A DNA stretch of 64,000 nucleotides from Promerops cafer. Lineage: Eukaryota; Chordata; Aves; Passeriformes; Nectariniidae. Below the pieces are notes generated by a model. It saw only the letters and a list, made by a program, of their open reading frames with translations. It was not told the origin of the DNA and made no database searches. The stretch is taken from NCBI GenBank assembly GCA_013398275.1, contig VZSE01006608.1, positions 941,354-1,005,353 of the forward strand. The letters are read 5' to 3'. Position 1 is the first letter of the stretch, and every line of letters starts with the position of its first letter. Shown here in pieces: positions 22,870 to 33,554 of the stretch. A program made the translations under genes and the position numbers.

Positions 22870-25800
22870 CAGAGGACAGAAGGAATGTCACCACGTTGGG
22901 AAATATGCACTCACAGCTAATACTGCTGCTGCAGATGGATTTTTCAGGCACAATAGCTGGTAGCTGTCCCAGAACTAGCACAATTGGAGCTTCTGCCCTA
23001 CAAACAGCTGATTGTGGGTGGTGAAATTGCTGCCTTAAAATCAAGTCAGGCCATGAACATTCTTTTTCTTTGCCCTTATTGTTTGTCTCTAGAGTGACTT
23101 CCAGGGCATCTTTAATAACCTTTCCTTGGCACATACACCAAAGGTATCTATTTTTTTCACTTTTTTACCAGAACAGCTGCATATTTCTTCCTGTTTGCAG
23201 CCCTCACCCTGAGGACATGATAGTAGGCTATGAACTTCTGGAGTCAAGGATCAGTCCCTTAACTGCCATAAAAAGTAAAAAAAATCAATCTCAATGAACC
23301 TTGGCATATTTTTCTAATTGATGTGAATGAAAGGGATAGCTGACTTCCGTAACCTCTGCAGGATAATTGTGTATCATGTGTTGCATGAATAAAGGGGTGT
23401 GCCATAGCTGCAAAAATGGGATTGACACCATTCTGCTCTTTAACAACATCCATTGGTGTGTGACATCCAAGTACATTAACAGCTGCCACCCTTCATTTCT
23501 CTTCTGCTCCCCACCCTTCCTTGTTCATTTGCAAGATGAAACTTGGTGAGTGAAACAGTTTGATGCTTACAATTGTTGAGACTCTTGTTCCAACTTATTT
23601 TCATAAATGTAACTGTCATTATTAGTCTGCTGATACTCTCTCCATCTTTACCAGAGCAAGACAGCAGGAAAGCCAGCAGAACATCTGGGGAGGTTCTTCC
23701 ATATCTTGCAGTATTGGAACTTGGAGGAGGAGTGCTTTGACAAAGGTCTACATCACAGATAAGATACTTACCAAAGGAATAGGTTCTTCAGTGGTGCAAA
23801 CCGACATGTGCGTTGCTAGGACTTAAATTGCTCTCCTACGTTTTTTTCCAATAAAACTATTTTGAGTTGATTTTGTGGTATTTCTTTCTCAATAAAGAAT
23901 GAATAGCATTGAAAAGGTTTTGAGAAAAATCAGTTCATATTATATATTTGTGATAGAAATATTGCTTCTATGTTTTTATTTCATTAAAGCTTGTGTCTGG
24001 CTGTAAACTGTGCTTCTGTCATGTCTTACTCCTCATGGAAAGTTTTGTAGCAACTAAAGCTCAAGAGCATCATCTTACTACACCATTTCAGTCAACTTAA
24101 GAGTTGAAATGGTCATGCTTGTGTTTTACATTATGTATTTAAGTATCTTTTGGAATTGAGAAGGTCTAACACAGTGCGAGCTTGCTTTCCCTTCTGCTGG
24201 GGCAGAGAGTTCTCCTGTTGCACAGAGAAGCTGCATGGTACTAATTACACTGTAGGAAAACTAGCACATACTCTGTGTGTGTGCTGGAGCTGGATTTGTT
24301 CTGCTCTCATCTGGTCTGTGGGAATTTATTTGACAGTTGAAAGGATGTTTGAGCTGGCTGTTAAGTACTACAAGAGCATTAGGCAAAAGGGGCTGAAGAT
24401 TCTGTTCAGAAGAAGGTCTGCTCGAACATCTGTCTTGCAAAATTATACTTAATATAGTTATACTCAGTAAACCTTTTGGTGAGAACTTTGACTCTCCTTT
24501 TAAAGCTGCAGGTATGCTGCAAAGCTTTTAGTACGAGAACAGTCATGCACCTCACGCTGGCGCAAAGCAGAATAACTTCAACAAGCATCATAAGGAAATA
24601 CTGGGATGTGGGCTAACAACATAAGTACTTTGACCAAGATGTATCTAGATCCATGGTAAGAAAGACTGGAAATACGAGTTTATGCTGGCACAGTTAAAAC
24701 AGCAACACCTTTTAGTTTCACAGGGACTAATTTGTGTGAGTCACGGATGATGAAAAGGTTATGCTTGAAGAACCTGGTTCAATAACTATTGAATTTAGAT
24801 GGAGACTTTCCTGGGCTTTGGATCAAGTTATAATTTCCAACTCAAGTTATTTGTAAGTTACAAAATATTTCAAATGCCTCTGCATTTCTTTTGATGTGTT
24901 GAATGTGTTCCCAAGTGAATAATGGTTTGAAGGAATAACATGTGCTTGACAGAGTGAACTTCAGAAACAGTACAACTTGCTTTTTACCACAGTAAATCTT
25001 TGCTTTAGGAAACTCACAGCTAAAGCCAGACCTGATTGTGACTGCACAGGGGGCAGTGCAAAGCAAGTTGACGAGACCATTTTCTATTATTCTGATTAAA
25101 AACCAGAGCAGTGAACTCCAGGCTGTGAATTAGTCTGGAAGGCAGTATTTTGATTTGTGGAATAAACAAGAAGGGGCTAAAGAAGTTTTTGTGAGTCGCT
25201 TGCTTAAAAACCACATTAAGCTACACAGGAAGTCTGTTTATTTTTTTTAGCAAAAAGCAACAATTAGAATTAGAAACAGTTTGGCTGTTTACATCTAAAA
25301 CTAATTTCCTTGCTGAGACTTCATGGCAATATCGGTATTACTTGAAAGACCTAAACCCAAACATTGGTCAAAAAATCCTGAAAAGGTCCAGAAACATGTT
25401 AGTATGTGATCCTTGCCTGGTTTCTTTGAACTATCTGAACTTTTCCACCTTTTATCTTCAGGAGAAACTGTGAAATGTAGCCCTCTGGTTATGCTTGGCT
25501 GTGAAATTGTGTTTCTAGGAGCTGGCAAGTCCCCTAACTCTCTTATGCATACTCTCCTCTAGTTGCCCTACGTAATGACAGAATGTATGCTTGGAAACAT
25601 TGCAAGTTTGAGTACCTGGGCTTTCTTTCCAGCCACTCCCTTCTCCCAGACACAGCCTCAGTATTTTTGTGGGCTGTGGCTGCCTTGCAAAAGCTACACC
25701 TGCCCTGGTGCCCATGAGGTCCAGCAAGCACAGTTCTCTCTGAGCAGGGTCACAGCAGGGTTTCTGTTCTACTCACAGCTTGTGCAACTCATTTACCCCC

Positions 25801-27500
25801 TGACTTCGGTTACTCTGATCCTATTATGTCCCAGCTGCATTTTTCACACTGTCTGCCTATAAAGCATGGATTAATTCAAGCTGATAATTTTGATCTATAA
25901 AGCATTTAACAGCATTAAGCGTGGCTGTTTGAAAATCATCTTCAGCCTTCACCTTCTGGGTATCTGTGGTTGGCCATGGTTCACTGTGTAATGTTTCCCA
26001 CCCTCTTGCTCTAAATTAGGGATGTATACTTGTCCTTACTAGGGTGCAACCTGCTTTGTTTCTCACCTGTTTGAAAAAGCTTATCTTTCAGTTTTAGTAT
26101 GTAATAGAATTTGACTAGTAACAACAGCTCTGTAAATTCTTTCTCTTCTGTGAAGCCGTCTTTGTCAAGAATCCAACAAATGCTGGTTTAGTAATCATCT
26201 TGGTAGTAGATGTACAGCTGGCTCAGTGGTCATGTAGGGCACTGTGCCTTTAGAGAGGGTCTGGATAGTGAGCCCAGTTCACCAGCACAAAAAAATATAT
26301 GAGAGCAGCTCTTATCTGGATATTCTTAAGTACAGAACCCCATTTTGGGAAAGCATTTTTTATTTAAAATATCAGTATTCTAATTCTTCAGAATAACCAT
26401 ACATTTAAAGCATGAGCCTTCACCTGCTACGTGTATTCCAGACTAGGTGACTTCTAGGGTGTGAGCTGTGATCTGCTCTTCCACTGCAGCATCATCCAAT
26501 GAGAATTGATGAGACACATGATGCACCTTCCCCAAGAAGACAAGTTAGAGTCCTCTTTGCTAACTTAAAGGCTGAACTGAAGGTTCAAAGCTAGCTCTCA
26601 ACACTTGAGAAGGAAGAGCTGCTTCACAGTGGACCTTAAGAGAATGAGAGTCTTTTCAAACCCATCTTCTCATCTGAAGACACTGTTCCTCTATCAGCTC
26701 TCCCTTGCCCAAATGTGCCCATGAAAACAATTGTGTCAGGCCAGACAACTCAGTACTCTGAACAAAGGCACAAGGTGTTTGTGGGGACTGTGTCTGATGA
26801 ACAGGCTGAGTTAAAATGGAGGGAGATACAGACTACACAGAGCTTGAGGAAATGTTTCTGTTCAAAGAATATCCCACCCAAACAAAGTGCTTCCACACAA
26901 TGATTTGGGTCACAGAAAGAGCTTGTTTTGATGATGGAAATGTTCAATGTAGCCATCTTCCTGCTCAGTCTTTTCTTTATCAGCATACTATCATATGACC
27001 CAAGTCCAGCAGTTTAATTATGTTTTATAAGGGTATCTCCTTGAACCTTTTACTGCATTGCTTTTAAATATGCTGTAGGTTTAGGTTTTTTTTAAGGGTT
27101 GCTATCATCTACTCTCTAGGCTGATCAGTTCTCTCTGATTCACTCTACTGCTCTACTTCCAATCTTACACCATAGCACTGCTCCCTTTATTTCAGGTGAG
27201 AAGGTAATTATTGTAAAATGCTTTTATGTTGTTGTCAATGTAGTAATTTACACCTTTCCTTTTGCATCATAATCTTTATGGGTCTGAGATTTTTCTCTGC
27301 TCCCATGTAGGACTGTCCTCCCTGACCCCAGGAGCAGATGCAGATAATGCCAAACGCAGGGAGTATGTTCGGTGTTGCTTCTTTGTATTTTGTTTCTTAT
27401 TCTCAGCTTTATTTCTTTACTGGCCTCAGTGCTGTCTCTTCCTTGCCACTTCAGAAAAGGTTTTTTAGGTTGGGCTTTCCTCTTACCCTAAACCCTTGTT
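22870..27500. other. Intergenic DNA, no gene recognised
   Basis: Mixed unique sequence. I could not assign a repeat family, exon or RNA gene. Short frames such as 22757-23134 (minus, which overlaps the end of the CR1) and 25563-25862 (plus) are unsupported. Confidence 0.55.
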
Positions 27501-27504
27501 ACTG

Positions 27505-27830
27505 CAATCTGTGGAACCCCACTAGTGACAGGTCACCAGTCTGATGTCACCCCATTCACTGTAACCCTTTGTACCTGACCCATGAGCCAGCTGCTCACCC
27601 ATCACATGATGTGTTTATCCAGCTGTGAGCTGGGCATCTTGTGCAGAAGGACACTGTGAGCGACAGCATTGAAAGCTTTACTGAAATCCAAAGATCTCAC
27701 TGTATCAGCTGATATAATCAGGCTCCCCTTGATCATCCAGTTGGGTTACCTTGTCAAAAAAGAAAATCAGGTTTGATGAGCAGGACTTTCCTCTCATGAA
27801 GCTGTGCTGGCTGTGACCAGTCACTGTGTT
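27505..27830 (-). mobile_element. CR1-type LINE reverse-transcriptase fragment (pseudogene)
   Basis: Read on the minus strand with several in-frame stops, the fragment matches the central reverse-transcriptase region of CR1 ORF2. It has FDKVTQLDDQGEP, then LDFSKAFNAVAHSVLLHKM, the WV.SWL segment, and VTVNGVTSDW followed by PVTSGVPQ. The LDFSKAF and TSGVPQ words are hallmark motifs of this enzyme family. The YADD-type active site is not present in the fragment. Sequence on both sides is unrelated. Confidence 0.85.
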
Positions 27831-27834
27831 GTAC

Positions 27835-30800
27835 AGAAAGCACATTTTTCTCCCTCCAGACCAGGACCTCCAAAAGCACCATTGTACTACTGGGTCGAGT
27901 TTCAAGGCCACAAACGCACTCATCTTTCTCTCTTTCAGCTGTGCCATCCCACTCTCCTGCATCCTGGGGTGAAAGAGCAGCCCAGCACAGAGATGCTGCA
28001 GCCTGTGGCATGTGAAACACGACTTGCAAACTTCTGCTCCAGAGCACTTCCCAGTGTAATCAGATCAAACACTGTAACTCCTTCCACACAGATCTTTGCT
28101 GACTGAAGCAGCAGAGCAGTACTAAGCAGGCGAGCATGCACATCACTGCTTAACTAAAAGCAGACTCTTTCCATTCTACCCTATGAAGAGATGATCATCA
28201 TTGCACAGTACAATTTGATATTTTAACAACTTAAATACAAAGTCTTTGGTGCAGCTGATGTACAAACAAATATCTAAGACTTACTTCTGAACTAAGAGAA
28301 AGAACGAAGACTTTCAAGGCAGAAAATTTTTAGTTTCATTATGCAATTCCACAGTGTGAAAGAAGATAGGGCCCTAACCCAGACTGTAAAGTTCAATTTA
28401 GCATTACGTGCCTGGTTAAAGTAGGCACTAATTAATCAGACCTATTTGGCAGAAAGGATTCTTTTGCATCTCTTGAATCCAAGGTGCTGAGATAAACAGG
28501 CACATCTTGGGAACACTGGACTTTCTCTTAAACAGAATCAAACATGACCCTGTTATCCTCAGGTGATGGAAGACAAACTAGAATTGTCAGCCCAGCCTCT
28601 GGAGCTAGCCCTTCTCTCTGCCTTGGTAGGACACATGCACTCTAGACATTAGAGTGACTGATATATCCTTGTAACAAAATAGCTTTATGCATCCACTTAA
28701 AAATACATAAATGGAAAAGAAAGTAGAGTGCTTTGGCCTTGGGCAAGGTGAAATACCAGAAATGTAATGAGTTAAATTACCTTCCAGGCTCGTGTGGAAG
28801 TGCTAAACCTTTTCAAAACACAAGGTTCTTATACAAACATCATTTATTCCAATAGGACACGCATTGCTAAATAAAATGAGTCACTGTGAATGAATCAGAT
28901 CGAGTTGGAACAAAGTAGAAGCTTTTTATGAGCTCAAAGCATATTGGGCAATAACTAAAATGCCTACAAATATTCAGAGTACTGGGTAAGAATGAATTTA
29001 TACCACCTTGCAAGAAGTAGTTTTTGTATCTTAATACCTACGGCCAAATAATTTTATTTGGCCAAATAATTTTATTTGATTATCACTAACAGAGATGAGA
29101 CAAGAAGCTGTGAAAAGGGAATATGATGAGAAAAGCTAAGATCATGATATTGTTTAGTTTGGGAAAAGAGAAAAGCAGTATTTTATTGCAGTTATAGCAA
29201 AAATTACAGATAAGGATTAGCTGTGCTCATTTTGAAGCTGCACTTTGTGCAAACAGCAATTATGACAATTTTATTTAGTAGATGGTAAATGAATGGCTAA
29301 AAAATTTTCAAAACAGAAATTCAAGAAGCACCATTTTAACTTTTTTTTTAAAATTAGGCATTACAGAAAATGGAATAGGCCATTCTGCCTTGCTCAAACC
29401 ATTCTGATAATTTTGTTAAATAAAAGAGGGAATATTCAATTTAATACGTGCAAAAGCTAATATTTACATTGTTCAGTACATAGAGGCAGAACACATAACG
29501 AGAAACTGGAAGAGGAAGAGAAGAAACTGTTCTTAGAGTCCACTGTAGATAGAACAAATATTAATGAGCTTAAAGCATCGTAATGTAGTCAGGTAAGATT
29601 TTAGGAAAAAAAACCTTTGTAATGATAGAGCGAGTGAGGCATGGGAAGAGATAGCACAGGGAAGTCATGGAACTACTCTCCCTGGAAAAGATTAACCCAA
29701 TTTTCACTAATGTTTATTTACAGCTGAACTGCTCTGGGACAGACTATAATTACCTCTTCAAGTCCTCTCCAGATCTGTTTTTTGACTGTTTTAATAAAGC
29801 AATTGTTAATGATTTCATCTCACACACAAGGCCTTTGTCACTTGGCATTGTAAGGGATGTGCTGATTGCCAGAAACAGCTCCTGCCATAGAGAGATCAGG
29901 ACAGACAGAGATAAAACAGATTTCTTCTTTAAGTTAACTGCTCTCTATTTTTTGTATTTTTCCCCCCATTAAATATATGAGTTTGAGAAAAACCAAATGG
30001 ACAGCACATACAGAGAGCAGTCACCATATAAAGGCAGGCTTTGAGACCATCAGAATGCAACGGTCCCACTTGATGCAGGGACTTGCCAACTAGTATTTAT
30101 TACTTTGGAAAAGAAGTGTGCACAAGGAAGGGAGCTGGAAATTCAGATTATACATTTAGGTTATATAGTTGACATAGAAAATTATTGTTTCCAAGAATTT
30201 TTTATTTAATTATTTCTTTTGTTGCAGTCCTTGCATTAACAAGCCAGCTGGATCTCCTACATGGAATATCATCACTGCCTTCAGGAAAGATAACCTTTTC
30301 TTACACATTGCCATGTACACACTTCTGTTAAAGACAGGGTCCTGCAGCTGCTTGCTGCCCACCGTGGCTAATGGTCCACATAATTTGAGCAGCATTCCTT
30401 GAGCACCAAGTTCACACTAAACTCTCAGCAGCTGGAGCAGCTGTGTGAAGTACAACCTTAGATTACTAGAGACATCATTAACTGAGTAATTAAGAAGCTG
30501 AATCTCTCCAGTCTCTATCACTTCACCTACTTTTAGTAGAATAGCTCCTCAGTCACCTTGTCTTTGGGGTATATCTACTTTATCATTAATTCAGTCATGT
30601 ATTTTACAGGTATAACTGCTGAAAATACTTTTGCTATCTTTTGCTATATTTTAATAATGTTTTGCTATATCTGTGCAATAAACCAAAAAAACCCAGAAAG
30701 TGACAAATGTATTAAAAGAATTAAGTCAGAACAAAGACAAAAAGACACTTCTCTCTCATTTGCCCACAATGTGTAGCACAGGCTGTATCATGCACTGAAA

Positions 30801-31235
30801 GCCCCAACAATCAAAGTCTTGAAATTTTAGAACAGAAATCCCACTCTCCTTCCCATGAAAGTTTGGACTTATTCCCAAATTTTTAAAAAATAATTGGTTT
30901 AGCTAAGATCACAGCTAGCAAAGTTCTGCCCATCCTTCTATCAATTAACTAGTGTGGATGATCTTCCTGTTTTGTTATTAATATGAGGATTTAGTCCACA
31001 GATTTGCCAATTACAAACCTCAGTATTCCCTCTCAGAGCCAGTCTCAGCCCAAAACCCCAGAGACCAAATGTTTCAAGCCCCTTAAAGTAAGCATGGAAG
31101 AAGCATGTTAAAATCTAGTGAAAAACTTCAAGTTTAAATTTTGTCTTACTTTTTTTCCTTTGTGATACAGGCATTTAACATCCAAAATTCATCTGTAAGC
31201 AATCAAAACCACAGGTGAAACAAGAACAAAAGATT
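27835..31235. other. Intergenic DNA downstream of PIP4K2A
   Basis: No exon or LINE was recognised between the CR1 fragment and the inferred PIP4K2A cleavage site. The one distinct structure is the duplicated palindrome at 29042-29078. Frames such as 29667-29972 (plus) have no domain. Confidence 0.55.
29042..29078. repeat. Perfect 22-bp palindrome in an 18-bp tandem duplication
   Basis: GGCCAAATAATTTTATTTGGCC (29042-29063) is 22 bases with perfect two-fold symmetry (arms GGCCAAATAA / TTATTTGGCC, centre TT). The unit GCCAAATAATTTTATTTG occurs twice in tandem (29043-29060 and 29061-29078). Confidence 0.9.
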
Positions 31236-31258
31236 TACCTAGTGAGTCATCAAAGTGC

Positions 31259-31264
31259 TTTATT
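31259..31264 (-). terminator. PIP4K2A: Candidate distal polyadenylation signal AATAAA of PIP4K2A
   Basis: The minus strand reads AATAAA here. On the same strand a T/GT-rich element (TTTTGTTCTTGTTTC) follows about 30-50 nt downstream. The hexamer plus downstream element is the usual vertebrate arrangement. Cleavage would be expected at about 31235-31250. Confidence 0.55.
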
Positions 31265-32238
31265 TTATAAAGCCTTGCTCATGTTTGGAGTGTAATCTAA
31301 GCACTAACATACACAATAATGAGTCTTCCTTGCCCTGTCCAAATAAACAGTTTATCAACAAGAGTGAGTGACAAAAATGCTACACAGACAAAAAGAATGC
31401 TTTGCTGTAAATGTCTAAAATGGTCTAAAAATGTACACTCATTGGCTGCAATTAAATATGTACTCCAAGTACCTTATTTTTACTCCAGGGTCTCCCTGTG
31501 GCCTCATACCTTCAGAAGCTTCAGAAAACGAAACTTGGGTGAGAACGTAGACAACCAGGGTGTTTAGGGAGAGGACAAAAAAACCCAAAAAAATCAATCC
31601 ACAGTACCAACTTATTTAAATACACACAATACAAAAGTATACACATACATTACAGTGCTGCAGACATCACTAAGTCAAACGGAACAAAAAACCCTGTGGG
31701 AAAGGCTGGGGAAAGGAAGAAAAATTAGTACACAGCAACAGGGATAGTATTGCCTTTGGCTGCTGAAGAGAGTGTAATTAAGGGGTTGCTGTTGTAGGGG
31801 CTCCTCTGAAGTGAACCACAACACAGATTATGCACAGTTGCAGGCTGAGCAGCACTGACATTGGTTATGGAGAAGGCATGCTGGCACTCCTGATCTCAGT
31901 TAGAAACGATGAGAGGGAGGTTTGACTTCTCTTATGTTGCCTACAAAATCTAACAATTTCAATAAAGAAATTTTAAAGGCACAGCTTTAGCACAGTGTAT
32001 AAGTAGATAAACTTTTAAGCATGTGTAAATTTGTCTCTTTCAAGCATGGAGTCTTTCAGGGAAAAATACAAGAGGAGAAGGAATACAATGTTGTTTAAAA
32101 ATTTTAAACAAGTTAAACATGATCAGCACAGTTTCAGGCAATGTACTATACAATCAAAATTGAGTAAATGGTAGGACAGGTCATTTTGATGCTGAAAGAC
32201 AACCTTGGGAAAAATCCCTCCAAAATATCCTGTTGCAT

Positions 32239-32244
32239 TTTATT
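32239..32244 (-). terminator. PIP4K2A: Candidate proximal polyadenylation signal AATAAA
   Basis: A minus-strand AATAAA lies inside the 3' UTR about 1.2 kb after the stop codon. Use here would give a shorter transcript. Two further AATAAA hexamers at 33226-33221 and 33159-33154 lie only 250-320 nt after the stop. None can be ranked without transcript ends. Confidence 0.3.
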
Positions 32245-33473
32245 GTAAAAGAGTCTATCATGGAGGTGAGCGAGACATTCACTTTAGTACACTACTGCAT
32301 ATTACCTCTTGGAAGATGACAAACATTACTTCATTTGTACTGCAAAATAACTTTACATGTAAACTCAAAAGTCTTATATTGTACACGGCTCTGAAATTCA
32401 GAAATATCCCTGCTTTCCTAATAATGTAAACAGTAAAATTCAGGGTTCATTTTTCAAGGGATAATCTATAATAAAATACTGCATTTCAACAGTACAACAT
32501 AAGCATTTAAACTTCAAATTCCCAGTAAATTACAAGGGAATGGAATTTCTATCAGTGTGCACATCTTTCAGGATGGGTAGAAGATGGAGCTACTATTGCC
32601 CAAAACTATGCGCTTCTTCAGATAAGCTTTTTTTACACTTGTAACATTATTAGTTCCTATATTGCAAGAATACAAAACAAATGAAAACTTCAGGTAACAA
32701 AGAGAAATAAGCAAAATTTTCCCTTAATGTAAGTTTACTACAGCAAAAATGTACATGTAGCATGAATTATGTTAGCTCTTTGTAAGGTAAGAGATGCCAG
32801 CTCTCAGATGTCTGAGAAGCTGAACTTCCTGATGCAATGTGCTGAAAAAGCAGACAGAAAACAGGAGAGGGAGGAAAGAAAAGGAAAAAACCCAACTGCT
32901 AGGAACCAAATGGGAAAAGCCTCTGGCACCAAGGGCTGTTGCAGCTGTGTTTTTAAGGAGTGCCAGAGTGCAGGGTATAAGTGTAACATTCGCAGTAAGG
33001 TCTTCATTAATATCGCCATCATCATCATCAAGAATACTGTCATGTATCTTTTTTCAAAAAATAAACTGATCCACAGTTTACAATTTGATATCAATATTGT
33101 AGATTTAACATGCATTTACTCTTCCCCACCCCCACCCCACACCTCTTTGCTCATTTATTCCATTTCAGCTGGTAGCATCAGAGTATTACTGTCACAGTGC
33201 ACTCTGAGTAAGCTGTTCTATTTATTTAAATTATTTTAATTTTTTTTTTTTTGCACACACAAAAGAGTCAGAAATAGCTAGAACTATGCTGGGAATATCA
33301 GGCAGCTGTTAAAGCGAGTACTTCACCCCACTTCAGTCATCTTTGCCAGCAGATGTAAACAAAGGGGTTGCTTTCTGTAAGATGAGTGCTTCTCTGAGTT
33401 CCTTTTTTTCCCTACACTTGTAGCCAGTGCTGCTGTCCCCAGGTCTTGTGTCTGTCCTATGTAACATGATAGG

Positions 33474-33554
33474 TTACGTCAAGATGTTGGCAATAAAGTC
33501 CAAGAAGCGCTTTGAATACTGTTCTGGATTAACAGTTGAAATTTCTGCACCAGC
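33474..33554 (-). CDS. PIP4K2A: PIP4K2A exon 10, coding part (81 nt with stop)
   Basis: Twenty-six codons start AGAEISTVNPEQYSKRFLDF and end ANILT, then TAA at 33476-33474. This is the end of the activation/specificity loop and the C-terminal helix, about residues 381-406. The acceptor is CTCTGTATAG|GCT. The last residues (FIANILT) differ slightly from human (FIGHILT, from memory), which is a usual place for variation. The same exon continues as the 3' UTR. Confidence 0.97.
   Translation of the reverse strand, partial: AGAEISTVNPEQYSKRFLDFIANILT

Larger units (their letters stand above)
31240..33473 (-). other. PIP4K2A: PIP4K2A 3' untranslated region (end inferred)
   Basis: About 2.2 kb of non-coding sequence follows the stop codon on the minus strand. 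This is similar to the 3' UTR length I recall for the human transcript. AATAAA hexamers on the minus strand occur at 33226-33221, 33159-33154, 32244-32239 and 31264-31259. I place the main end just beyond the last one because a T/GT-rich stretch, as expected downstream of a cleavage site, follows at about 31235-31205. Open frames inside this interval are not supported as genes. Confidence 0.65.

Noticed and set aside
1..31000. Search for the neighbouring gene SPAG6 or another protein exon left of PIP4K2A
   Set aside because: No frame resembling armadillo repeats or any other known protein was seen. The neighbour probably lies further left.
33236..33253. Poly-T run next to AATAAA in the PIP4K2A 3' UTR, suspected retrocopy tail
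   Set aside because: It lies in the continuous 3' UTR of an intron-containing gene with no target duplication. It is an ordinary A-rich stretch of the transcript that could cause internal priming.
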